From Clostridia bacterium (lineage in GTDB: Bacteria; Bacillota; Clostridia; Oscillospirales; CAG-272): a stretch of DNA of 50,179 nucleotides. Location of the stretch: contig JAFQMO010000162.1 of the NCBI GenBank assembly GCA_017414385.1, positions 1-50,179 on the forward strand, written 5' to 3'. The translations under genes were made by a program, and so were the position numbers. The first letter of the stretch is position 1, and every line of letters starts with the position of its first letter. The notes under the pieces were generated by a model. It did not search any database and was not told the DNA's origin. It saw only the letters and a list, made by a program, of their open reading frames with translations. Of the stretch, positions 15,823-24,482 are shown in pieces.

Positions 15823-16509
15823 ATGCAGATACACGGTTTTCAAAAGCTGACACTCTTGGATTTCCCCGGAAAGGTCGCATGTATTGTATTCACGCCGGGG
15901 TGCAATTTTCGCTGTCCCTTCTGCCACAACGCATCACTTGTAACGCATCTCTCATCCGCACAGGAAATTGCCGAGGAGGAGATCTTTTCCTATCTTGATA
16001 AACGGCGCGCTGTTTTGGACGGTGTTTGTCTGACAGGAGGGGAGCCTCTTTTGCAAAAGGATCTCTCATCCTTTCTGAGTGAGATCAAACAGCGCGGATA
16101 CAGTGTGAAAATCGACACAAACGGTACCTCACCGAAAACACTCAAAACGCTTGTCCGAGACAGTCTTGTCGACTATGTCGCCATGGATATCAAAAACTGC
16201 GAGGATAAATATGCTATGACCAGCGGCTGTACAAACGTACCGCTTGACGATATCAAAGAAAGTGTCCGTTTTCTGCTTGAAGACAATGTTGATTACGAAT
16301 TCAGAACCACGGTCACTGCCGAGCACCATACGCCGGAGGACATTCGACAGATTGCTGCGTGGATTCGCGGCGCCCGTCGATATTATATACAAGCATTCAA
16401 GGACTCCGGTGATATCATTAGTGCCAATATCCACGCACCGGATAACACTGTTTTACAGCAAATGAAACAAAGTGCCTTCACTATGGGCATCATGGCGGAG
16501 CTGAGATAA
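15823..16509 (+). CDS. nrdG: Anaerobic ribonucleotide reductase activating protein (radical SAM)
   Basis: A 228-residue radical-SAM activase that installs the glycyl radical on NrdD using a [4Fe-4S] cluster and S-adenosylmethionine. The cluster motif is CNFRCPFC (Cys27/31/34 region), followed by the SAM-binding LTGGEPL. It is the longer NrdG2-type protein (the E. coli enzyme is about 155 residues). A good AAGGAG precedes the ATG at 15823. It has its own promoter, and nrdD follows after 107 nt with another promoter, so the pair can be transcribed together or separately. Pyruvate formate-lyase activase is the main alternative, but the adjacent nrdD decides the call. Confidence 0.9.
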   Translation: MQIHGFQKLTLLDFPGKVACIVFTPGCNFRCPFCHNASLVTHLSSAQEIAEEEIFSYLDKRRAVLDGVCLTGGEPLLQKDLSSFLSEIKQRGYSVKIDTNGTSPKTLKTLVRDSLVDYVAMDIKNCEDKYAMTSGCTNVPLDDIKESVRFLLEDNVDYEFRTTVTAEHHTPEDIRQIAAWIRGARRYYIQAFKDSGDIISANIHAPDNTVLQQMKQSAFTMGIMAELR

Positions 16510-16540
16510 AAACATTTATCAACAAATCTGTTGAAAACTA

Positions 16541-16569
16541 TTGACAATTGTCGATATATGGTATATAAT
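16541..16569 (+). promoter_or_regulatory. Consensus promoter of nrdD
   Basis: Perfect TTGACA (16541-16546) and TATAAT (16564-16569) are separated by 17 bp. A candidate pair of NrdR boxes overlaps this region. Confidence 0.9.
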
Positions 16570-16593
16570 ATTATCCGGAAACCCAAAATATTG
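16552..16593 (+). promoter_or_regulatory. Candidate tandem NrdR boxes
   Basis: Two decamers resembling the NrdR core CWATATMTWG lie 32 bp apart: CGATATATGG (16552-16561, two mismatches, overlapping the spacer before the -10) and CAAAATATTG (16584-16593, one mismatch). Paired boxes about three helical turns apart over a promoter are the usual NrdR arrangement. Confidence 0.45.
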
Positions 16594-16616
16594 TATATAA
16601 CACCTTGGAGGCGCTC

Positions 16617-18989
16617 ATGTATAATGTTATCAAGAGAGACGGGAAGCTGGTTTCCTTTGATCTCTCCAAAATCAGTACCGCTATTACACAGGCGTTTGAT
16701 GCCTGCGGCCGTCAGTACAATCCGGATGTCATTGACTTCCTCGCATTGAAGGTCACTGCAGATTTCGAGCCGAAGATCGAAAAACAGTCTGTCACTGTCG
16801 AAAACATTCAAGACAGTGTTGAGTCTGTTTTGATCAAAGCAGGCTATGATGATGTTGCAAAGGCATACATCATTTATCGCCGTCAAAGAGAAAAGGTCCG
16901 TAACATCACCGCAACTATGGTGGACTACAAGACCATCATTGACAACTATCTCAAGATCAACGACTGGCGTGTCAAGGAAAACTCGACTGTCACGTATTCT
17001 GTCGGCGGTCTGATCCTCAGCAACTCCGGCGCAGTCACTGCAAACTATTGGCTTTCCGAGATTTATGATGACGAGATCGGAAATGCACACCGGAACGCGG
17101 ATATCCATATCCACGATCTTTCCATGCTTACCGGTTACTGCGCAGGCTGGTCACTCAAGCAGTTGATTCAGGAAGGCTTGGGCGGTGTCGTCGGCAAGAT
17201 CACTTCTGCACCTGCAAAGCATCTCTCCAGCCTCTGCAACCAAATGGTCAACTTCCTTGGTATTATGCAGAATGAATGGGCAGGTGCACAGGCATTCTCT
17301 TCCTTTGACACCTATCTTGCACCCTTTGTCAAGATCGATAATCTTTCCTATGAAGCCGTCAAGAAGTGTATCGAATCCTTCATTTACGGTGTTAATACGC
17401 CCAGCCGTTGGGGTACACAGTCTCCGTTCACCAATATCACGCTTGATTGGGTCGTTCCTGCTGACCTTGCTGAGCTCAACTGTATTGTTGGCGGCATGGT
17501 GGTCGACTTAAAGTATAAAGACTGTCAGAAGGAAATGGACATGGTCAACCGTGCCTTCATTGAGATCATGATCGAAGGAGATGCAAACGGCCGTGGATTC
17601 CAGTATCCGATCCCCACATATTCCATTACCCGTGATTTCGATTGGTCAGATACAGAAAACAACCGTCTGTTGTTTGAAATGACCTCAAAGTACGGTACAC
17701 CCTATTTCTCCAACTATATCAACAGTGATATGGAACCCAGCGACGTCAGAAGTATGTGCTGCCGCCTGCGTCTGGATCTCCGTGAGCTTCGTAAAAAATC
17801 CGGCGGTTATTTCGGAAGCGGTGAATCTACCGGCTCTGTCGGCGTCGTCACGATCAATATGCCCCGTATCGCATATCTTTCCGAGAATGAGGAAGAATTC
17901 TACAAAAGACTTGATCGCTTGATGGATATTTCCGCGCGCTCCCTCAAGGTCAAGCGTTCGGTTATTACAAAGCTTTTGGAAGAGGGGTTGTATCCCTATA
18001 CAAAGCGTTATCTCGGCTCGTTCAACAACCACTTCTCCACCATCGGTCTTGTCGGAATGAACGAAGCGGGACTCAACGCAAAGTGGCTTCGTGCTGACTT
18101 AACAGACACACGTGTTCAGCAGTTTACAAAGGATGTCCTCAACCACATGAGAGAGCGTCTTTCTGATTATCAGGAAAAATACGGCGATCTTTACAACCTT
18201 GAGGCAACTCCTGCGGAGTCTACCTCCTACAGACTTGCAAAGCATGACCTAGAATTCTATCCCAATATTATCACAGCCGGCAACGCAGACGGGCAGACAC
18301 CTTACTATACAAACAGTTCTCATCTTCCCGTTGGCTATACCGATGATATTTTCACAGCGCTTGATGTTCAGGACGAGCTGCAGACACTCTACACCTCCGG
18401 TACTGTATTCCATGCATTCCTTGGCGAGAAGCTTCCCGATTGGAAAGCAGCCGCTACGTTGGTCAAAAAGATTGCTGAAAACTACAAGCTGCCGTACTAC
18501 ACGCTGTCTCCCACATACTCTGTATGCCGCGATCACGGCTATCTGCAGGGTGAACAGTTCACTTGCCCCATCTGCGGCGAAAAGACCGAGGTTTACAGCC
18601 GTATCACCGGATATTACCGTCCGATCCAAAACTGGAATGACGGTAAGGCGCAGGAGTATAAGGACCGTAAGGTATACAACATCGGCACCTCCAGGTTGAC
18701 CCATGAGGGTGTTCGTGAGGAAACAGCCGAGCAGGCATGTGCATGTGAGCAGCCCGCAGTTTCCGATAACGTTTGGCTTTTCACAACAGCAACCTGTCCC
18801 AACTGTAAGATCGCTTGCTCCCTTCTTGACAAGGCAGGCGTAGCTTACGAAAAGCTGCTTGCAAATGAGCACGCAGATCTTGCGGCATCCTTCAATGTAA
18901 AACAGGCGCCGACACTCGTTGTTGTAAAGGACGGTAACGTCACCAAATATGCCGGCGTTTCTGACATTAAAAAGATGTTGCAGAACTGA
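16617..18989 (+). CDS. nrdD: Class III ribonucleoside-triphosphate reductase with C-terminal redoxin domain
   Basis: A 790-residue oxygen-sensitive NrdD that makes deoxynucleotides anaerobically. An N-terminal ATP-cone (about residues 1-90, starting MYNVIKRDGK) gives allosteric control. The catalytic barrel ends in a metal-binding region (a Cys-x2-His pair followed by CPIC) and the glycyl radical loop RITGYY (Gly665). After a linker with a CAC pair (about 708-710), residues 718-790 form a redoxin-like domain: CPNC at 727-730, a cis-Pro motif QAPT and a typical beta-alpha ending. Classical NrdD uses formate; a built-in redoxin suggests thiol-dependent turnover, supported by the thioredoxin-reductase-like gene 48 nt downstream. 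The ATG at 16617 with GGAGG is chosen over an in-frame TTG at 16605. Confidence 0.93.
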   Translation: MYNVIKRDGKLVSFDLSKISTAITQAFDACGRQYNPDVIDFLALKVTADFEPKIEKQSVTVENIQDSVESVLIKAGYDDVAKAYIIYRRQREKVRNITATMVDYKTIIDNYLKINDWRVKENSTVTYSVGGLILSNSGAVTANYWLSEIYDDEIGNAHRNADIHIHDLSMLTGYCAGWSLKQLIQEGLGGVVGKITSAPAKHLSSLCNQMVNFLGIMQNEWAGAQAFSSFDTYLAPFVKIDNLSYEAVKKCIESFIYGVNTPSRWGTQSPFTNITLDWVVPADLAELNCIVGGMVVDLKYKDCQKEMDMVNRAFIEIMIEGDANGRGFQYPIPTYSITRDFDWSDTENNRLLFEMTSKYGTPYFSNYINSDMEPSDVRSMCCRLRLDLRELRKKSGGYFGSGESTGSVGVVTINMPRIAYLSENEEEFYKRLDRLMDISARSLKVKRSVITKLLEEGLYPYTKRYLGSFNNHFSTIGLVGMNEAGLNAKWLRADLTDTRVQQFTKDVLNHMRERLSDYQEKYGDLYNLEATPAESTSYRLAKHDLEFYPNIITAGNADGQTPYYTNSSHLPVGYTDDIFTALDVQDELQTLYTSGTVFHAFLGEKLPDWKAAATLVKKIAENYKLPYYTLSPTYSVCRDHGYLQGEQFTCPICGEKTEVYSRITGYYRPIQNWNDGKAQEYKDRKVYNIGTSRLTHEGVREETAEQACACEQPAVSDNVWLFTTATCPNCKIACSLLDKAGVAYEKLLANEHADLAASFNVKQAPTLVVVKDGNVTKYAGVSDIKKMLQN

Positions 18990-19037
18990 GATTCGGCTTC
19001 ATGAAAGGCTGCTTTGATTAAGAGCAGATAGAGAATT

Positions 19038-19946
19038 ATGTATGATATTATTGTCATCGGCGGAGGTCCTGCCGGACTTACCGCCGCCCTGTACGCATGC
19101 CGAGCAAACAAAAGCGTTCTGGTGATCGAAAAGGGATCCTTTGGAGGACAGATCACGTTTTCTCCAAAGGTCGAAAATATTCCGGGTTTTACCGAGGTCA
19201 CCGGAAATGCGTTTGCAGAGCTGTTGGTTGAACAGGTACTTTCGCAAAATGCAGAGGTCGAATGTGCTGAGGTGCTTTCTGTCAAGGATGGCCCGATAAA
19301 AACAGTGATAACCGACGCAGGAGAGTTCACAGCGAAAGCTGTCATTGTCGCAACGGGTGCAAAGCATCGCCTGCTCGGTCTTGAGCATGAAGAGGAATAC
19401 ATCGGTGATGGAATCTCCTTCTGTGCCGTGTGCGACGGTGCGTTTTACGAGGGTAAAACGGTCGCAGTCATCGGTGGCGGAAATTCCGCGCTACAGGAGG
19501 CGCTCCTTCTTTCCGATCTTGCAAACACCGTATATGTTATCCAAAATCTTGCATCATTTACGGGGGAACAGACGCTGGTCGAGCGTTTGAAGACAAAAAA
19601 CAACGTCCATTTCATGTTTGAAACCGTTGTTGCACGTTTGATCGGTAATCCTTCCTTCTGTGGTATCGAGGTACAAAATACCGCAAGCGGCTCCTCTCAG
19701 GTGCTTGATCTTGACGGCATGTTTGTTGCAATCGGTCTCGTTCCGCAGAACGATATCGTCGGTGACATCGTAGCATTGAACGATTACGGATATATCGTTG
19801 CAGGTGAAGACTGTACGACCGCAGCAGACGGAATATTTGTAGCAGGTGACTGCCGCACAAAACGTGTTCGTCAGGTAACGACCGCCGCATCCGACGGTGC
19901 GATCGCCGCACTTGCAGCATGTTCTTATATTGACAGTCAAGGATAG
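19038..19946 (+). CDS. trxB: Thioredoxin reductase-like flavoprotein
   Basis: A 302-residue FAD protein of the low-molecular-weight thioredoxin reductase family. FAD site GGGPAG (8-13), redox-active CAVC (129-132), second nucleotide motif GGGNSA (146-151) and the C-terminal GDCRTK motif are all present. The segment that normally reads HRRDxFRA and binds the 2'-phosphate of NADPH is QNLASFTG, so all three arginines are gone; NADH or ferredoxin may be the donor. It follows nrdD by 48 nt with no promoter, so its natural substrate is probably the redoxin domain fused to NrdD. A strong terminator follows. It could also serve general thioredoxin reduction. Confidence 0.88.
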   Translation: MYDIIVIGGGPAGLTAALYACRANKSVLVIEKGSFGGQITFSPKVENIPGFTEVTGNAFAELLVEQVLSQNAEVECAEVLSVKDGPIKTVITDAGEFTAKAVIVATGAKHRLLGLEHEEEYIGDGISFCAVCDGAFYEGKTVAVIGGGNSALQEALLLSDLANTVYVIQNLASFTGEQTLVERLKTKNNVHFMFETVVARLIGNPSFCGIEVQNTASGSSQVLDLDGMFVAIGLVPQNDIVGDIVALNDYGYIVAGEDCTTAADGIFVAGDCRTKRVRQVTTAASDGAIAALAACSYIDSQG

Positions 19947-19959
19947 TTTCAACCATAAC

Positions 19960-19996
19960 AAAGGGGTATGTATCTTTCTGATACATACCCCTTTTC
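19960..19996 (+). terminator. Terminator after the nrdD-trxB unit
   Basis: A 15-bp perfect stem (arms 19960-19974 and 19980-19994) with a 5-nt loop ends in TTTT. It may also act weakly on the minus strand for the zinc-ribbon gene ending at 20098. Confidence 0.88.
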
Positions 19997-20097
19997 GGTT
20001 TTCCAAATTTACAAGCCCAAAAGGAAAAGAGTATGGCATATATCACCTTGCTCCAAACGGTTCAAACCCACCAATGGGATCTGTCATAGCACCGGAT

Positions 20098-20373
20098 TTA
20101 CGCATAGTAGCTATATTTGCAGAACGGACATTTCGGATAATCGAAATCGTGCATCTTGCCGCACTTAGGACACTGCTTTTGCGGCAGTTCTCCTTCCGTG
20201 TCACCGGCCAAAAAGAACTCCAGCTTTCCACATTTCGGACAACTGTAAATATCAACTTCCATCGCTCCCGCAAGCAAATTGGGAATGTCTCCAAGTATCC
20301 AACCGGTCTGTCCAAGCTGAATCTTCTCTGTTTTTATATGACGCATTGCTTCACCGCAGCGTAAACACTCCAT
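20098..20373 (-). CDS. Zinc-ribbon protein of unknown function
   Basis: A small protein (91 residues from the chosen start) with paired CxxC knuckles: CLRCG at the N-terminus, CPKCG in the middle, then CPKCG and CPFC at the C-terminus, enough for two zinc ribbons. Between them is a hydrophobic segment (GDIPNLLAGAMEVDIY) typical of small clostridial zinc-ribbon proteins. The start at 20373 is chosen because relatives begin with Met-x-Cys-x-x-Cys. In-frame ATGs at 20403 (preceded by GGAG) and 20385 would add 10 or 4 residues. It is on the same strand as mntP and the arg genes, 106 nt after mntP. No function can be given; nucleic-acid or protein binding is the usual guess. Confidence 0.65.
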   Translation of the reverse strand: MECLRCGEAMRHIKTEKIQLGQTGWILGDIPNLLAGAMEVDIYSCPKCGKLEFFLAGDTEGELPQKQCPKCGKMHDFDYPKCPFCKYSYYA

Positions 20374-20478
20374 ATCACGTCCCATACAATCATATCCCCT
20401 CATCAAAGCTCCATTCATCGAATAGGCTCATATCCAATGGATGGAAAAAACGACAAAAATTCAAGCAAGACCTACGTT

Positions 20479-21084
20479 TTAGAAAAACACACCGCTGATC
20501 CAGATCTCCAGGCCGATTGCGATCAAAATAACACCGCCCAAAACCGACGCTTTTCCCGCAAGCTTCGTTCCGAATCGCTTTCCGATCTCAACACCGCAGA
20601 AACAAAGGCCAAAGGTGACAACAGATATCATCAAACAGCAAAGCAGGGCCTCAAACAGACCGTAATGCGCGATCGTAAAACCAACGGACAATGCGTCAAT
20701 CGAGGTCGCAACTCCCTGCAAAAGGAGTGTGCGCAGGGGCAAGCAACGAACCAAATTCGATGCTTCCTCACATTCGCAATCCTTCTCGGAATGCATCCCC
20801 TCCCACAGCATTTTACTGCCGATATAAGTCAAAAGTGCAAGTGCGATCCATGGAATCAGAACAGAAAAGGTCTCAAAGTGTTCTGCCATTGTATGAACAA
20901 AAAACCAACCTGTCATCGGCATCAATGCCTGAAAGAATGCAAAAACGCCCGCAATCAAGACGACACGGTGTATCCGCATTTTTGTGTTGGAGAGTCCATT
21001 GGCAAGAGAAACGGAAAACGCATCCATCGCAAGACCGACACCAAGCAAAACACTGTTTGTAAAAAAAGTCATCCCAAGCTTCAT
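20479..21084 (-). CDS. mntP: Manganese efflux pump MntP
   Basis: A 201-residue, six-helix membrane protein of the MntP (YebN) family, which exports Mn2+. The diagnostic aspartate motif GLAMDAFSVSL is in helix 1 and its internal repeat, VATSIDALSVGF, comes after a cytoplasmic loop rich in Asp, Glu and Cys (DCECEEAS). Length and repeats are normal. AGAGGG precedes the ATG. It starts only 18 nt after the argD stop on the same strand, so it is probably co-transcribed with the arginine genes rather than controlled by the manganese riboswitch often found before mntP; none is seen here. Confidence 0.92.
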   Translation of the reverse strand: MKLGMTFFTNSVLLGVGLAMDAFSVSLANGLSNTKMRIHRVVLIAGVFAFFQALMPMTGWFFVHTMAEHFETFSVLIPWIALALLTYIGSKMLWEGMHSEKDCECEEASNLVRCLPLRTLLLQGVATSIDALSVGFTIAHYGLFEALLCCLMISVVTFGLCFCGVEIGKRFGTKLAGKASVLGGVILIAIGLEIWISGVFF

Positions 21085-21102
21085 GAAGTGCTACCCTCTT
21101 TT

Positions 21103-22269
21103 TTATACTGCGGCTGCCTTGATCACGGCAATCGCCCGCTGTAAAAGTTCCATTGGGATATTCAGCGCCGGCAAAAGTCTTACCTTGTCCTTGGCAGTCA
21201 AACAAAGAACGCCGTTTTCCATACAGATTCGCAAAACCTCTGCAGCAGGCTTCGTTGTCTTAATACCAATCATCAGTCCCATTCCGGAAACGGCTTCAAT
21301 ACCGTCCGCACCCTGCAATGCATTGAAAATATAATTGCTCTTTTCAACGACCGATGCAAGCAGTACCTCATCGATCCTCTCGATAATCGACACAGCTCCC
21401 GCACAGGATACGGGATTTCCACCGAAGGTAGAACCGTGGTCACCGAATCCAAGGGTATTCTGTGCTTTTTCGCCGATCAAAACAGCGCCGATCGGCAGCC
21501 CCCCGCCAAGCCCCTTGGCCGTTGTAACAACGTCCGGAGTAACGCTGTAGTTCATATATGCATACAGTTGGCCGCTCCGACCGTTGCCGGTCTGGACCTC
21601 GTCAACAATGAAAAGCATACCGTGCGCCTCCGCGTATGCGGCAATTCCTTTGACAAAGGATTCCTCAAGCGGGATAACACCGCCCTCGCCTTGAACCATT
21701 TCGATCATAACCGCAGCAGGCTTCTGTGAATCGGCAAGCTTGACAAATGCATCAAGATCGTTTGCCTTCGTATGAACAAACCCGGGCGTCAACGGTTGAA
21801 ACAATTCATGATAATGTGCTTGTCCGGTCGCGGCAAGCGTGGTAAGTGTTCTGCCATGGAAGCTGTTTTCAAGTGTAATGATCGTATAATGGTCCGCTCC
21901 CTTGGTCTCAGCTGCGTATTTTCGTGCGATCTTGATGGCACACTCATTTGCCTCCGCACCGGAATTAGAGAAGAACACCTTTTTCATGCCGGTACGCTCA
22001 CAAAGCATCTTGGCAAGCTTCGCACAAGGCGCTGTATAATACAGGTTGGACATATGCTGAACACGGGAAAGCTGTTCCTTTACCGCATCCTGCCATACGG
22101 GATCGGAAACACCGAAGCTATTGACCGCAATTCCCGTCCCCATATCAATATACTCTTTCCCTTCCGCATCATACACAAGGGAACCGTTTCCCGATACGAT
22201 CTCAATCGGGAAACGCTTATATGTATTCGCGACATAGCTTTGATCGATCTGAAAAATCTCATTTTGCAT
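21103..22269 (-). CDS. argD: Acetylornithine aminotransferase
   Basis: A 388-residue class III PLP aminotransferase converting N-acetylglutamate semialdehyde to N-acetylornithine. The PLP lysine is in TTAKGLGGG, the phosphate-binding region in SNSGAEANE and STFGGNP, and the substrate region in FHGRTL. The ATG at 22269 lies inside the end of argB (11-nt overlap) behind a GGAGGA site. It is the last biosynthetic gene of the argC-argJ-argB-argD unit. Succinyldiaminopimelate aminotransferase activity is possible in this family, but the operon fixes the main role. Confidence 0.95.
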   Translation of the reverse strand: MQNEIFQIDQSYVANTYKRFPIEIVSGNGSLVYDAEGKEYIDMGTGIAVNSFGVSDPVWQDAVKEQLSRVQHMSNLYYTAPCAKLAKMLCERTGMKKVFFSNSGAEANECAIKIARKYAAETKGADHYTIITLENSFHGRTLTTLAATGQAHYHELFQPLTPGFVHTKANDLDAFVKLADSQKPAAVMIEMVQGEGGVIPLEESFVKGIAAYAEAHGMLFIVDEVQTGNGRSGQLYAYMNYSVTPDVVTTAKGLGGGLPIGAVLIGEKAQNTLGFGDHGSTFGGNPVSCAGAVSIIERIDEVLLASVVEKSNYIFNALQGADGIEAVSGMGLMIGIKTTKPAAEVLRICMENGVLCLTAKDKVRLLPALNIPMELLQRAIAVIKAAAV

Positions 22270-23146
22270 TTTCAGTCTCCTCCATGTCTCTCTTCACCAT
22301 CGTACCCGCACCTTCGTCGGTCAAAAGCTCAAGAAGGATGGAGTGCGGAACACGGCCGTCCATAATAACAACGTTCTGTACACCGTGTTCAATTGCTTCG
22401 ATACAACAATCGACCTTCGGGATCATGCCGCCGGAAATAATGCCCTCTGCATACAAACGCTTTGCTTCCCTCACTGTCAGCTCCGGTATCAAAGTAGATA
22501 CATCGTCCTTATCGCGCAAAATTCCGTCAATATCCGTCATCATGATCAAACGCTCTGCCTGAAGTGCACCTGCGATCTGTGCTGCAGCAGTATCCCCGTT
22601 GATGTTATAAGCATTGCCATCTCTGTCACATCCAAGGGTCGAAATAACGGGAATATACTCCTTTTCCAAAAGATCCAAAACGGGAGAGATATTGATGTTT
22701 GTGATCTTTCCGACATAACCCAAACGAGGGTCCTTCATTTCTGCTTCGATCAGTCTGCCGTCCATGCCGGAAATACCGAGCGCCTTGCCGCCCTGCTTTT
22801 CCAGCAAATTGACAAGCGATTTGTTGACCTTTCCCGCAAGAACCATCTGTACGATATCGATCGTCTCTTTATCCGTTACACGAAGCCCCTCCACAAACTC
22901 GGGCTTTTTTCCAAGCTTTGCCATAATATCGCTGATTTCAGGACCGCCGCCGTGTACCAAAACGACCTTAACACCGATCAGCCACAACAGCACGATATCT
23001 TCCATGACCTGCTGCTTCAGCTGTTCGTTGATCATTGCGTTTCCGCCGTATTTGATAACAACGACCTTTCCGTTATAACGCTTGATATACGGGAGCGCCT
23101 GTGTCAGTACCTCTGTACGCTGTATATTGGAATAGATATTATCCAT
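22259..23146 (-). CDS. argB: Acetylglutamate kinase
   Basis: A 295-residue amino-acid kinase that phosphorylates N-acetylglutamate, the committed step to arginine. ATP and substrate sites are recognisable as KYGGNAM near residue 33 and VHGGGPEI, with the C-terminal GMIPKVD motif. The N-terminal extension before KYGGNAM is of the kind seen in hexameric, arginine-inhibited ArgB proteins, so feedback control by arginine is likely. It lies 39 nt after argJ and overlaps argD. Confidence 0.95.
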   Translation of the reverse strand: MDNIYSNIQRTEVLTQALPYIKRYNGKVVVIKYGGNAMINEQLKQQVMEDIVLLWLIGVKVVLVHGGGPEISDIMAKLGKKPEFVEGLRVTDKETIDIVQMVLAGKVNKSLVNLLEKQGGKALGISGMDGRLIEAEMKDPRLGYVGKITNINISPVLDLLEKEYIPVISTLGCDRDGNAYNINGDTAAAQIAGALQAERLIMMTDIDGILRDKDDVSTLIPELTVREAKRLYAEGIISGGMIPKVDCCIEAIEHGVQNVVIMDGRVPHSILLELLTDEGAGTMVKRDMEETENAK

Positions 23147-23185
23147 CGTATATTATTATTCTCCTGTCCTTCTACGAATTCACCC

Positions 23186-24406
23186 TTATGTACGGTAATC
23201 ACCGTTGATCTTGACATAATCGTATGTCAGATCACAGCCCCACGCAGTTGCACCGCAGCTGCCATCTCCCAATGTTACCAAAATCTCAATTTCATTTTCC
23301 AAAAGAATTTCCTTTGCCTGTTCCTCCGAGAAAGGAACACCTGCGCCCTTTTCGCAAACATGGACGGTTCCCTTTGCGGAACGGAAGGAAACACCAACCT
23401 TGGATATATCCACATCTGCGCCGCTGTAACCAATCGCACAAAGAACACGGCCCCAGTTTGCATCAGCACCGAACATTGCCGCCTTCAGGAGACTGGAGCA
23501 AATCACACTCTTTGCGACGGTCTTTGCACATTCCACAGAATCCGCGCCGTCAACAACACATTCCAAAAGCTTGGTTGCACCCTCACCGTCGCCTGCGATC
23601 ATTCTGCAAAGCTGAACGGTAACGGTATTCAGCGCCTTCATAAAGGTCTCAAAGGATTCCCCGTCCGTACAGATCTCGTCGTTGCCCGCCATACCGTTTG
23701 CCAAAACCGTCACCATATCGTTGGTTGACGTGTCTCCGTCGATAGAGATCATATTGAATGTGTTGCAAATATCTGAAGAGAGTGCCTTTTGAAGCATCGC
23801 TGTACTGATGGCACAGTCGGTTGTCAGAAAAACCAGCATTGTCGCCATGTTCGGGTGGATCATACCACTTCCCTTTGCCATACCGCCAAGCTTACACTCA
23901 ACACCATTGATCGTAAAGGAAACCGCTACCTCCTTCACTGCTGTATCTGTTGTCATAATTGCCTCTGCAGCAGACAACGCACCATCTGCATTCGCGGAAA
24001 GCGTACGTACCAATTCCGGAATACCTGCCGCAATGGGATCGAGATTGAGCGGTTGCCCAATGACACCCGTTGAAGCAACAACGATATCATCTGCCAAAAT
24101 ATTCAGCGCATCTGCGGTCAAGGCGCTCATTCTTTCTGCAATTTCAATACCGTCTGCATTACAAGTATTCGCATTTCCACTGTTGCAGATCACTGCCTGC
24201 GCTTTACCGTCTGTCAAATGCTGCTTTGTAACCAAAAGCGGCGCACCCTTAACAAGATTTGTCGTATAAACCGCAGCCGCATTTGCACGAACCTCAGAAT
24301 ACACCAGCGCAAGATCCTTTTTAATACGGTTTTTACGAATACCGCAATGTACACCACTTGCCGAAAATCCCTTTGCAGCACAAACGCCGCCACCAATTAG
24401 CTTCAT
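23186..24406 (-). CDS. argJ: Glutamate N-acetyltransferase / ornithine acetyltransferase
   Basis: A 406-residue ArgJ that recycles the acetyl group from acetylornithine to glutamate. It is made as a precursor that cuts itself before a threonine; the site is visible in KGSGMIHPNMATML. Other family motifs include ANTCNADG and NRVLCAIG-type sequences near the C-terminus. No argA is seen, so ArgJ may be the bifunctional form that also uses acetyl-CoA, though sequence alone cannot decide. The ribosome site is weak. Gaps of 76 nt to argC and 39 nt to argB fit a single transcript. Confidence 0.94.
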   Translation of the reverse strand: MKLIGGGVCAAKGFSASGVHCGIRKNRIKKDLALVYSEVRANAAAVYTTNLVKGAPLLVTKQHLTDGKAQAVICNSGNANTCNADGIEIAERMSALTADALNILADDIVVASTGVIGQPLNLDPIAAGIPELVRTLSANADGALSAAEAIMTTDTAVKEVAVSFTINGVECKLGGMAKGSGMIHPNMATMLVFLTTDCAISTAMLQKALSSDICNTFNMISIDGDTSTNDMVTVLANGMAGNDEICTDGESFETFMKALNTVTVQLCRMIAGDGEGATKLLECVVDGADSVECAKTVAKSVICSSLLKAAMFGADANWGRVLCAIGYSGADVDISKVGVSFRSAKGTVHVCEKGAGVPFSEEQAKEILLENEIEILVTLGDGSCGATAWGCDLTYDYVKINGDYRT

Positions 24407-24482
24407 TTTTTCATTTACCGATATGTAACGAATACATATACTATCCTTTCTTCATCGTATTCTTTCACAGGCAGCCGCACAC

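Noticed and set aside
20437..21144. 235-codon plus-strand frame opposite mntP
   Set aside because: Shadow of a typical MntP gene; product is a Lys/Cys-rich low-complexity sequence.
20479..21200. Manganese (yybP-ykoY) riboswitch before mntP
   Set aside because: Only 18 nt separate mntP from argD, leaving no room for one.
22343..23728. 461-codon plus-strand frame across argB and argJ
   Set aside because: It spans two well-conserved opposite-strand genes and their spacer, and its product resembles no family.
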